Assembly (NCBI GenBank): GCA_020724185.1
Contig: DYHL01000022.1
Span: forward strand, 1 to 17,415
Length of the DNA: 17,415 bases
Source: Candidatus Nitrosymbiomonas sp.
GTDB taxonomy: Bacteria > Sysuimicrobiota > Sysuimicrobiia > Sysuimicrobiales > Humicultoraceae
Direction: 5' to 3'
Shown: positions 1-7,190 of the stretch, in pieces
Layout: every line of letters starts with the position of its first letter
Numbering within the stretch: position 1 is the stretch's first letter
The notes under the pieces: model-generated
Seen by the model: only the letters and a program-made list of their open reading frames with translations
Told to the model about the DNA's origin: nothing
The model's database searches: none
Made by a program: the position numbers and the translations under genes

Positions 1-21
1 TTCTCGAAGCGGGATTCTCAT
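1..21 (-). CDS. metF: Start of a downstream gene, probably metF (5,10-methylenetetrahydrofolate reductase), cut by the window edge
   Basis: An ATG at 21-19 overlaps the TGA stop of metV in the classic ATGA arrangement and opens a frame reading MRIPLRE to the window edge. Methylenetetrahydrofolate reductases of the MetF family often begin with a short stretch ending in Leu-Arg-Glu, and metF directly follows metV in many acetogens. The seven codons fit that expectation but cannot prove it. No separate Shine-Dalgarno is seen, so translation is probably coupled to metV. The rest of the gene lies outside the window. Confidence 0.5.
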
Positions 22-713
22 GAGGCCAAGTCAAATGCCGCCGGATTCAGGTTGACGTCTTCTCGCACAACCTGCCGCGGCCGGCCGACCGCGGCTTCTG
101 ACCAGTCCTTGGGTTCCATGATGGCGCGGAGGGACTCCAACTCCCCCAATGCCTGAAGCCGGTTGAATATGAGCAGCCACGCACAGTCCACGGCCGTGTC
201 CACCTCGCACTTCCCATCGCGGTATCCCCCGCAGGGCCCGTTGAGCAACCCCTTGGAGCAGCGCGCGATCGGGCAGATGCCGCCGGTGCGGTCGAGGACG
301 CACTCACCGCAGCCACGGCACCGCTCGGCCCACACACCGGGCTGGAGCGTGATCCCCATGAACTTGGTGTCCAGGAGCGGGAAGATGCGGCGATGGGGAA
401 ACGCCTCCGCCATCAACTGCACCCCGCACCCGCACCCCATCGAGAACACCGCCTCGGCTGCCTCCACCTGGGAAGCCAGCGGCAGGAGGAACTCCTGGTC
501 GCACTGGCGGTGCACCGTGGCCTCGGCGATCTCGATGGGCGCGCCCTGCACACCTCGGGCCATCCGGGCCAGCGAGCTGAGGACTGAAACCTCACGCTCC
601 CCACCGGCGAGGCAGACCGACACGCAGCTCGCGCAGCCGACCACCAGCACGCGCTGGTACGGCGCCATCATCCTGAGAACGGTCTCCAGGGATTTCTGCT
701 CGGCTACGATCAT
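18..713 (-). CDS. metV: MetV, methylenetetrahydrofolate reductase C-terminal-domain protein (iron-sulfur/zinc partner of MetF)
   Basis: The 231-residue protein belongs to the MTHFR_C (MetV) family, the small partner subunit of the methylene-THF reductase MetF in Wood-Ljungdahl bacteria. Visible motifs are C27-x2-C30-x3-C34 near the N-terminus, a Gly-Cys-Gly-Cys segment near residue 93, and a cysteine-rich C-terminal half. That half holds CRGCGEC, then CPIARCSKGLLNGPCGG, which is the family hallmark. Known role: MetVF reduces methylene-THF to methyl-THF, and MetV is thought to bind a metal cluster and relay electrons or bridge to partner proteins. An AGGAGGG Shine-Dalgarno precedes the ATG. 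The gene lies 9 bases after folC and its stop overlaps the start of the next gene, so it is the penultimate visible member of the operon. Identification is firm; the electron donor (Hdr, Rnf or another) is not encoded here. Confidence 0.88.
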   Translation of the reverse strand: MIVAEQKSLETVLRMMAPYQRVLVVGCASCVSVCLAGGEREVSVLSSLARMARGVQGAPIEIAEATVHRQCDQEFLLPLASQVEAAEAVFSMGCGCGVQLMAEAFPHRRIFPLLDTKFMGITLQPGVWAERCRGCGECVLDRTGGICPIARCSKGLLNGPCGGYRDGKCEVDTAVDCAWLLIFNRLQALGELESLRAIMEPKDWSEAAVGRPRQVVREDVNLNPAAFDLAS

Positions 714-722
714 GGCGCCCTC

Positions 723-2063
723 CTATCTCGCCTGCAGCGCGGGAGCGGCAGCCAGGTGGGCGAGCACCGGGCCGGCCACGTGGAACGAGCCCGTCACGCA
801 GACAACGTCCTCAGGGGAAACGGCGTCGAGCGCGCACTCGAGCGCATCCACCGGGTCCTCGACGATGCGGATGTCGGCAACGCCCGGGCAGAACGCGATG
901 GCCACGTCAGCCGGGGGCAACGCCCGGTCGTCGTCGGCCCTGGTAGCGATCACGACCGAGGCCCGAGGGGCGATGATCCGGGCGATGCCTACCAGGTCCT
1001 TGTTGCCTAGCACCCCGATCACCAACGCGACACGGCGTCCAGGGAAGACCTCGTCCAGCACGTTGCGCAGCGCCTGAAACGAGACGGCGTTGTGGGCCAC
1101 GTCCACGATCAGGGTGGGGCAGCAGTGACGGACCACCTCGATCCGGGCAGGCCAGCGCAGGCCGGCAAGGCCTGCCCGCACCGCCGCCTCAGGGACCACA
1201 AACCCCGCGGCTTCCAGCCCCTCAACCGCCCCGACGGCCGTAGCGGCGTTGAGGGCCTGATGCCGCCCCAATAGGGGCACTACCAGGTCCCGGTAGGAGC
1301 GGCGTTGCCCGCACACGGTGACGCGGATCCCTCCCAGGCTGGACCGCAGCGTCCGGTAGCGGATCTCACGGCCCACCCTGGTTAGCGTGGCGCCCTTGGA
1401 TGCGGCTGCCTCTTCGATCACCTCGGACGCCGCGGCCGGCTGGGGCACGGTGACGGCCCGGCCGGTCGGTCGGATTATGCCGGTATCCTCCTCTGCGATG
1501 CGGCGAAGGCTGTTGCCCAGCAGATCGGTATGGTCGTACCCCACGGTGGTGATTACCGAGACGATCGGATTCACCACGTTGGTGGCGTCCAGGCGCCCTC
1601 CGATGCCGACCTCGACGACGGCGAGATCCACCGCCCGGCGCGCGAAGTACATGAACGCGATCGCGGCCGAGGCCTCGAAGTAGGTCGGGGGCCAACCCGG
1701 CCCGCCCTCTCCCCGGGCGATCGCATCGCGCACCTCGCCGACTAGGGCGGACATTTCTTCCTGAGTTATCAACTCCCCGTTGATCCGCATCCGCTCGCGG
1801 AAGTCTACCAGGTGCGGCTTGGTGTAGAGGCCCACCCGGTAGCCGGCGGCCTGAACCATCGAGGCGATCATCGCGGCGGTAGAGCCCTTGCCCTTTGTCC
1901 CGGCAACGAGCACCGCCGGGAACTCCGCTTCGGGGTTGCCCAGCAGGCCGCAGAGATGCCGCATGCGGTCCATCTTGACGGGCGTGTACGGCGCCGGCTG
2001 AGAGGGCCGGCCGGCGATCAGCCCGTTGAGGTAGGCGAGCGACTCTTCGATGTTCATCCCCAC
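723..2063 (-). CDS. folC: FolC, bifunctional folylpolyglutamate synthase/dihydrofolate synthase
   Basis: This 446-residue Mur-ligase-type ATPase adds glutamates to (tetrahydro)folate. Polyglutamylation retains the cofactor in the cell and tightens its binding to folate enzymes. The ATP loop GTKGKGST is at residues 55-62. It is followed by a KPHL segment equivalent to the usual SPHL, then RERMRING, EVGIGGRLDATN and TTVGYDHTDLLG, all standard FolC signatures. Length is normal. The start taken is a GTG at 2063; an ATG two codons in (2057) is an equally good choice because Shine-Dalgarno sequence is weak at both. The gene sits 9 bases after acsE and 9 before metV. Its presence inside a CODH/ACS operon suggests folate modification is co-expressed with the methyl branch that uses it as C1 carrier. 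Confidence 0.93.
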   Translation of the reverse strand: MGMNIEESLAYLNGLIAGRPSQPAPYTPVKMDRMRHLCGLLGNPEAEFPAVLVAGTKGKGSTAAMIASMVQAAGYRVGLYTKPHLVDFRERMRINGELITQEEMSALVGEVRDAIARGEGGPGWPPTYFEASAAIAFMYFARRAVDLAVVEVGIGGRLDATNVVNPIVSVITTVGYDHTDLLGNSLRRIAEEDTGIIRPTGRAVTVPQPAAASEVIEEAAASKGATLTRVGREIRYRTLRSSLGGIRVTVCGQRRSYRDLVVPLLGRHQALNAATAVGAVEGLEAAGFVVPEAAVRAGLAGLRWPARIEVVRHCCPTLIVDVAHNAVSFQALRNVLDEVFPGRRVALVIGVLGNKDLVGIARIIAPRASVVIATRADDDRALPPADVAIAFCPGVADIRIVEDPVDALECALDAVSPEDVVCVTGSFHVAGPVLAHLAAAPALQAR

Positions 2064-2072
2064 ACCCGAACG

Positions 2073-2858
2073 CTAGGCCGTCCGCACTTGAAGGTAGTTG
2101 TCACAGTAGATCTCCCTGTTGAGGAGCACGCTGGCCGTTCGCAGCGCGTCCATCAGCTCCTGGTCCAGCGGATCCAGGATGGCCGCGTCCAGACCCATGG
2201 CCATGGCCATCGTCAGGAACGTACGGTTGATCAGCCCGCGGTTGGGCGCACCCTGGGAGACGTTGCTCAGCCCCACGACGATGTGCGGCATAGGTTCGCA
2301 CAGCGCCAGGAACGACGGGATCGCGTTCAGGGCCTCGGGCCCCTGCCCCTGCACGGCGCTGACCGGCAGCACGATGGGATCGAGATAGAGCCGGTCGGTC
2401 GGCAGGCCTGCCTCCATGGCGCGGGCCACGATCGTCAGCGCGATCTCGGCCCGTGCCTCTGCGTTGCGCGGGATGCCGCGCTCGTCAATGGTCAGCGCGA
2501 TCAACCCGGCGTTGAACTGCACCGCCAGCGGGAGCAGCGCGTCGAGCTTCTCCGCGGCACCCGTCGTGGAGTTTATTACCGCGCGGCCCCGGCAGGCGCG
2601 CAATCCCGCTTCAATCACCGCCGGCCTGGGGCTGTCCAGTGAGAGCGTCACTTCCACCGCGTCCTGGACGGTCTGCACGAGCCAGGTCATCACCTCGGCC
2701 GGGTCATCCCCGGTCGGACCGGTGTTGAGGTCCAGGGCGTTGGCACCAGCGCTCACCTGCCTCCTGGCCAGGTCGGCAATCGCGGCCGCATCACGGTCCC
2801 GGATCGCGCGGGCCACCGACCGGAACATCCCGTTGATCCGCTCACCTATTATGAACAT
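2073..2858 (-). CDS. acsE: AcsE, 5-methyltetrahydrofolate:corrinoid/iron-sulfur protein methyltransferase
   Basis: The 261-residue protein is a pterin-binding TIM barrel that moves the methyl group from methyl-THF to Co(I) of the corrinoid/iron-sulfur protein, joining the methyl and carbonyl branches. The N-terminal GERING, the LDLNTG strand (42-47) and LSLDS are family signatures. Asp75, Asn96, Asp160 and Asn199 fall at the positions I remember for the folate-contacting residues of the Moorella enzyme, where Asn199 contacts N5 of the folate, so the active site looks intact. A strong AGGAGGAAG Shine-Dalgarno overlaps the acsD stop codon 10 bases upstream, indicating coupled translation. The related MetH/MtrH and dihydropteroate synthase families are less likely given size, motifs and position next to acsD. 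Confidence 0.95.
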   Translation of the reverse strand: MFIIGERINGMFRSVARAIRDRDAAAIADLARRQVSAGANALDLNTGPTGDDPAEVMTWLVQTVQDAVEVTLSLDSPRPAVIEAGLRACRGRAVINSTTGAAEKLDALLPLAVQFNAGLIALTIDERGIPRNAEARAEIALTIVARAMEAGLPTDRLYLDPIVLPVSAVQGQGPEALNAIPSFLALCEPMPHIVVGLSNVSQGAPNRGLINRTFLTMAMAMGLDAAILDPLDQELMDALRTASVLLNREIYCDNYLQVRTA

Positions 2859-2868
2859 CTGCTTCCTC

Positions 2869-3846
2869 CTATGCGGTCGCAGCGGCCGCGCTCAGGTCGG
2901 CGATCGCTCGCCTGGCCGCGGCTGCCGCTTCAGGATGCATTAGCACAAGGATGTCAGCCCCGGCGTGCAGGAAGGAGGTTGCGGTGATTGCCTCCCAGGC
3001 CGGTCCTCGCCGTGCCTCCGAACCCCACACCGGCTGCGCGGCCTCGGGCAGCTTCGCCTCCTTGGCCTTCCAGGATTCCTCGCCCGAGAGGGTGAGCATC
3101 GGCTGCGCCAGCATCTTGTCGCCCTGCAGGCCGGCTATGCGTATCCGCTCCATGATCGAATACTCGTACTCCAGCCCGTAGCCCAGTGATGCGTTCCCCG
3201 GATGAAGCACGATCCGGTCTGGGGAGATCCCCATCTCGGTGATGAGGATGCTGAGCTGCTTCTGGATGTTTACGTCTATCGGCGATTCGGCCAGGACCAA
3301 GTGGCCGTCTGCCAGGCAGGAGACCACCAGCGTCTTGTAGTTCTCGGGGGTGGCCACGCCCATCAGGCACCGCTCTCCCCTGGTTGCCTCGGCGACCCGC
3401 GGCCAGACCTCGTTGTCCTTGTCGGCGTGGCCGCAGCCCAGGATGATCAGCGGCACGGGCACGGCTTCCAGCACCGACCGCACGGTGGCGACCGCCGCGT
3501 CCGGTGAGGCGTCCTTCCAGTCGGGATGGGGGCTGTTGAGGCGCAGGCAGATCAGTTCTGCCCCGTAGGCCTCGACGCACTTGCGCGCCCAATCTGCGGG
3601 CGCGCCCATGACGTCACCCAGTTGCGACTTGAGGGCATCAGGCCAGTCCTGGGGCACGGCGTCCATGACCTCCATCGCCACCACGGGGCGGTTGGGGCTG
3701 GGGGCATCCCCAGGAAGAAACGGCAGCGCGGCGTGCCCACCCACGGTCACGGTACGGGCGCGCGTTCCGCCCTCCGAAGCCGTGGCGCCGATCGTGACGG
3801 TGAAGATCTTGCCAGGCCAGGTCTCTCGCACCAGCTCAACGGTCAC
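2869..3846 (-). CDS. acsD: AcsD (CdhD-type), corrinoid/iron-sulfur protein small subunit
   Basis: This 325-residue TIM-barrel protein is the delta/small subunit of the corrinoid/iron-sulfur protein, which carries the methyl group from AcsE to the A-cluster of acetyl-CoA synthase. Recognisable family segments are VAMEVMDAVPQDWP (about 57-70), LICLRLNSPHPDW (about 98-110), the ILGCGHADKDNEVWP stretch, and HPGNASLGYGLEYEYS followed by MERIR. Length matches the family. The start is a GTG preceded by GGAGGGG, which spans the stop of the DUF3786 gene. acsD is separated from its partner acsC by three genes, as in other bacterial acs clusters that insert the activator and an ATPase between them. The subunit does not itself bind the 4Fe-4S cluster. 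Confidence 0.94.
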   Translation of the reverse strand: MTVELVRETWPGKIFTVTIGATASEGGTRARTVTVGGHAALPFLPGDAPSPNRPVVAMEVMDAVPQDWPDALKSQLGDVMGAPADWARKCVEAYGAELICLRLNSPHPDWKDASPDAAVATVRSVLEAVPVPLIILGCGHADKDNEVWPRVAEATRGERCLMGVATPENYKTLVVSCLADGHLVLAESPIDVNIQKQLSILITEMGISPDRIVLHPGNASLGYGLEYEYSIMERIRIAGLQGDKMLAQPMLTLSGEESWKAKEAKLPEAAQPVWGSEARRGPAWEAITATSFLHAGADILVLMHPEAAAAARRAIADLSAAAATA

Positions 3847-3850
3847 TTGA

Positions 3851-4468
3851 TCACCCCTCCTTGCGTATGCGGTTGGCAGCAGCCACCAGCCGCCGGGTCG
3901 TTAGCTCTGCCAGCGCGGTGAGCACCTCGGCATCCAGGTATCCCTGGACCGAGGCGTCGAACACCACCGAGGCGCTGGGTGCAAACTCCTCATCGCCTTT
4001 CCACATCAGGTAGGCCACCGGAACCCGAGGGAGCGCCGGGATGCACACCGAGAAATCACCCTGGTCGAGCGGCTCACCGTCCAGGTCCCGGCCTGCTTCC
4101 ATCAGCAGCGACGGCTCTGGACCGAAGACCTTCAAAATCGGCGCCACGACCCGGCCGCGAAACGAGGCCAGGTATCCCGCTCCGCCGGGAAGCTGCTCGA
4201 ACGAGATCCACCGACCCTCGCGAGGGCTGCCGGTGGACTCCAGCAAGTAGAGCAGCAGGAGAATGGCCACGTTCACCTCGGCGGGCTGGTCATCGGCGTC
4301 CAGCACCAACCCCTCCGGGTACGCAACCGTGTAGTTGCGGCCGACGCAGCGTAGCCCGATCCGGTTCGGGGCGAGCAGCGTTGCGCCGCTGTGCGCAACG
4401 AGCGGGCCGAGGGCGTGCGCGCCTATCTTGGCGCGCAGCCCGTCGTAGGTTCCATGATAGACGCTCAT
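3851..4468 (-). CDS. DUF3786 protein of unknown function in the CODH/ACS operon
   Basis: The 205-residue soluble protein has no signal peptide or membrane segment. From memory of the family it matches DUF3786. A CVGRNYTVAYPEG segment (about 41-53) is followed by LLLLYLLES (about 70-78), then a WISFEQLPGGAGYLASF stretch, KVFGPEP, the GDFSVCIPALPRVPVAYLMW block and DEEFAPSASVVFDAS. Its ATG overlaps the stop of the upstream acsF-type ATPase (ATGA) and its stop lies 4 bases before acsD, so it is translationally locked into the operon. DUF3786 proteins occur in acetogens and other corrinoid-using anaerobes, but I know of no assigned function. It has only two cysteines (41 and about 142) and no CXXC motif, so a cluster-carrying role is not suggested. 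A role in assembly, activation or protection of the corrinoid protein or ACS is inference from position alone. Confidence 0.8.
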   Translation of the reverse strand: MSVYHGTYDGLRAKIGAHALGPLVAHSGATLLAPNRIGLRCVGRNYTVAYPEGLVLDADDQPAEVNVAILLLLYLLESTGSPREGRWISFEQLPGGAGYLASFRGRVVAPILKVFGPEPSLLMEAGRDLDGEPLDQGDFSVCIPALPRVPVAYLMWKGDEEFAPSASVVFDASVQGYLDAEVLTALAELTTRRLVAAANRIRKEG

Positions 4469-5232
4469 CCTCGCACCATCGCCAGCGGACCCACCGCCGT
4501 CAGGATCTCCGTCACCGCCCGCGCAGCCGGGGATTCATCGGGAAGGTCCAGCAGTGGCCGTCCTTCCAGTTCGTAGGCGGCCACCAGCGGGTCCTCGGGC
4601 ACCACCCCGGCCACGCGGATCCCGCCCTCGCCGAAGACGCGATCCACGGCTACGGGAACCCCGGATGCCCGGTTGATCACCAGCGCGATCTCCTTGACCG
4701 AAAGGGCGAGCTCTCGCACGAGGTCCTGGATGCGTCGCGCCGCCTTCACCCCGGCCATGCTGGGGTCGCTCACGATCAGCAGCAGCCCGACGTCGCGCGT
4801 GGTCCGCCGGCTGAGGTGCTCCATCCCCGCCTCGTTGTCCATGACCACGAAGGGGTAGCTGCCCATCAGCCGGTCCAGGTGATCGCGCAGCAGGTGGTTG
4901 GCCGCGCAGTAGCATCCTGCGCCTTCCGGCCTTCCCATGACGATCAGGTCAACGCCCTTACCCTCGGCCAGGCAGTCCTCGAGGTGATACTCGAGGTAGG
5001 TCGTCCGCGGGAGGTTGTCGGGCACGTCGCGCATTCCCCGCGTCTCGTGCAGAACGTCGGAGATCGCCCGATCCGGCCGCAGCCCCAGCGCGGCGTCGAG
5101 GTTGGTGTTGGGATCCGCGTCCACCGCCAGGATCGGCGTCCTCCCCATACGGCGCAGGGATCGAACGACGAGCCCGGCCGTGGTGGTCTTACCCGTTCCA
5201 CCCTTGCCAGCCACCGCCACGACGAACGGCAT
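4465..5232 (-). CDS. acsF: CooC/AcsF-type nickel-insertion ATPase, second copy
   Basis: This MinD-like P-loop ATPase of 255 residues has the deviant Walker A motif GKGGTGKTT at residues 9-17, AVDADPNTN as the switch/DADPN segment, and GRPEGAGCYCAANHLLR. In that last segment the Cys-Tyr-Cys pair (106 and 108) is the CooC-family metal site at the dimer interface. CooC-type proteins load nickel into CODH, and the AcsF branch is linked to ACS maturation. The ATG at 5232 was chosen because the GAGGAGGG Shine-Dalgarno is about 8 bases upstream; an in-frame GTG at 5238 is too close to it. It lies between acsV and the DUF3786 gene. The cooC at 12.7-13.5 kb is a clear paralog with different flanking residues, so the two may serve different targets. 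Confidence 0.9.
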   Translation of the reverse strand: MPFVVAVAGKGGTGKTTTAGLVVRSLRRMGRTPILAVDADPNTNLDAALGLRPDRAISDVLHETRGMRDVPDNLPRTTYLEYHLEDCLAEGKGVDLIVMGRPEGAGCYCAANHLLRDHLDRLMGSYPFVVMDNEAGMEHLSRRTTRDVGLLLIVSDPSMAGVKAARRIQDLVRELALSVKEIALVINRASGVPVAVDRVFGEGGIRVAGVVPEDPLVAAYELEGRPLLDLPDESPAARAVTEILTAVGPLAMVRG

Positions 5233-5245
5233 CTTCACGCCCTCC

Positions 5246-7165
5246 TCAGTCCTGCCTGCCCAGTTGCGCGCACGCGCGGGGGAACCGGGCGCAGTCGGTG
5301 TGCGGGAGGAACGTGGCGGAGACGTACTCCTCCATGAATCCCGTGTCGGTGCTAAGCTCCCGGTAGGTCATCTTCTGTGCGACCAGAGCGGCCCGGCGCC
5401 ATGCTTCCTGGGAGAGCAGGGCCATCTTGGCGCCCGCCACGGACCCGTTGCCGATGAAGGTCACCCGCTCCACGGGCACGTCGGGAAGGAGGCCGATGAG
5501 GATGGCCTTGGTGATGTCCAGGTAGGTCCCAAAACCGCCCGCGACATAGATGCGCTGAATGTCCCGGATGTCAATGCCCAGGCGCCGGGTAAGAAGCGAG
5601 CCGCCGGCGTAGACCGCCGCCTTTGCCCTCAAGAGGTTCTCGATGTCCGCCGAGGTAAGAACGATGTCACGGCCAGAGGCGCTCTCTCCCGCCGGCACGA
5701 CCACCGCCTCGAGGCCGTCCGGGCCCTGGCGGACCACCGGCGCGTCGGGCCGCAGCCGGCCTGCGCGGTCCAGGTAATCGGCCAGCAGCAGTTCCGCCAG
5801 AAGGTCAACCAGGCCTGAGCCGCAGATGCCCCGGGGCCTGCCGCCCCCAATGGTGGACCAGGAAAGCCCTCCGCCAGGGGTGATCTTGACGCGCTGTACC
5901 GCTCCCAGGGCCGCACGCATACCCCAGGTGATGCCGCCTCCCTCGAACGCCGGGCCCGCCGAGCACGCGCAGCACACCAGGAAGTCGCGGTTCCCGACCA
6001 CCGTCTCGCCGTTGGTTCCCACGTCAATGAGCATGGAGAGCTCATCGGTGCCATCCATCCCCGCGGCCAGCACGTCAGCGGTGATGTCCCCGCCGACATA
6101 GCTGCTGACCCCGGGCATCCAGGCCACGGTTGCGTGGTGGTTCACGCGCAGCCCCACCTCTCCGGCGCGGTAGGCCGGGGGCATGGAGATCACCGGGATG
6201 TAGGGCTCCCGGCGTATCTCCGCCGGAGGAAGCCCAAAGAAGAGGTGCAGCATGGTGGTGTTGCCCGCCAGTACAGCGCCGACGATGTCGTCCCGGGCCA
6301 CGCCATGCGCCTGCGCGAGCCCGCCGATCAGGACGTTGGTGACGCCCAGCGCAGCGTCCCTCAGCCGTTCAAGTCCCCCGGGTTCGCCGGCGTGGATGAT
6401 GCGTGAGATCACGTCGTCCCCATAGGTTGCCTGCCGGTTGAGCGCGGCCGCCGCCCCCAGCGTGGTCCCGGTAGCCAGGTCCACTAGGTGCGCCACGATC
6501 GTCGTGGTGCCCACGTCCACCGCCGCGCCGTACAGCCCGGAAGTGGCGGTACCGGGCCTCAGCGCGACGAGCTCGTGCGCGCCGTTCGTGCGCGCGAGCA
6601 CCGCGGTGACCTCCCAGTTGGCGTCGCGCAGTACCTGCGGCGCCGTGCGTAGGACGTCCAGGGGAACCACTAGATCCTGGATGCCGCCGGCCCGGCGCAG
6701 CTCACGGGTCAGGCGTTGGAGGTCGCTCAGGCAGTCATGGATGGTTGGCTGCGGCAGTTGCAGGGGAAGGGCAAACACCAGAGGATCCCGAGGGGCCAGG
6801 GCGGCAGCATCTGGCCGTTCGCCTGCGGCCTCCTCGGGAATCGGCATAAACGGGCCGTTTCGTTCCGCCCCGGTCAGGATCTGCTCGCCTTCGAGCCGGG
6901 AGAGCTCCGGGACGTCCACGGTGACATCGCCGGATATGCGACTCAGGCAGGCCAGGATCTCCCCCCCGCCAGGGACTCTGCCACCCTCGTCCACCTCTGC
7001 CTCGCCTGCAACGACCCGAACCTGGCACCTCCCACAGATGCCGCGCCCGCCGCAGACGCTGTTCAGCGCGATCCCAGCCGCGAAGGCCGCGTCCAGGAGG
7101 GTCTGCCCCGCCTCGGCCACGACGGTCCGCGCATCCGGTTGGAACGTGACGGTCGGTCCGGGCAC
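5246..7165 (-). CDS. acsV: AcsV/RACo, ATP-dependent reductive activator of the corrinoid/iron-sulfur protein
   Basis: The 639-residue protein restores inactive Co(II) corrinoid to Co(I) using ATP. The N-terminal plant-type [2Fe-2S] ferredoxin domain (about 1-95) has ligands C38-x5-C44-x2-C47 and C73. After a linker, an ASKHA-type ATPase domain begins near residue 208 with AAVDVGTTTIVAHLVD. It continues with GNTTMLHLFFGL, a second DVGTNGE phosphate loop, CACSAGPAFEGGGITWGMRA, and C-terminal YVAGGFGTYLDI. The architecture and its position after acsC match the 'orf7' RACo of Moorella and Carboxydothermus. The start is a GTG; an in-frame TGA at 7183-7181 rules out a longer protein, and GAGGAAGTGGTGGAG supplies the Shine-Dalgarno. 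Related RamA-like proteins activate methylamine methyltransferases, but the operon context favours the corrinoid/iron-sulfur protein. Confidence 0.93.
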   Translation of the reverse strand: MPGPTVTFQPDARTVVAEAGQTLLDAAFAAGIALNSVCGGRGICGRCQVRVVAGEAEVDEGGRVPGGGEILACLSRISGDVTVDVPELSRLEGEQILTGAERNGPFMPIPEEAAGERPDAAALAPRDPLVFALPLQLPQPTIHDCLSDLQRLTRELRRAGGIQDLVVPLDVLRTAPQVLRDANWEVTAVLARTNGAHELVALRPGTATSGLYGAAVDVGTTTIVAHLVDLATGTTLGAAAALNRQATYGDDVISRIIHAGEPGGLERLRDAALGVTNVLIGGLAQAHGVARDDIVGAVLAGNTTMLHLFFGLPPAEIRREPYIPVISMPPAYRAGEVGLRVNHHATVAWMPGVSSYVGGDITADVLAAGMDGTDELSMLIDVGTNGETVVGNRDFLVCCACSAGPAFEGGGITWGMRAALGAVQRVKITPGGGLSWSTIGGGRPRGICGSGLVDLLAELLLADYLDRAGRLRPDAPVVRQGPDGLEAVVVPAGESASGRDIVLTSADIENLLRAKAAVYAGGSLLTRRLGIDIRDIQRIYVAGGFGTYLDITKAILIGLLPDVPVERVTFIGNGSVAGAKMALLSQEAWRRAALVAQKMTYRELSTDTGFMEEYVSATFLPHTDCARFPRACAQLGRQD

Positions 7166-7190
7166 TACTCCACCACTTCCTCACGGTTTC

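Noticed and set aside
163..1077. 304-codon plus-strand frame opposite metV and folC
   Set aside because: Ser/Thr/Arg-rich shadow crossing two real genes and their junction.
3979..5337. 452-codon plus-strand frame opposite the DUF3786 gene and the acsF-type gene
   Set aside because: Arg/Pro-rich antisense shadow with no family features that spans gene boundaries.
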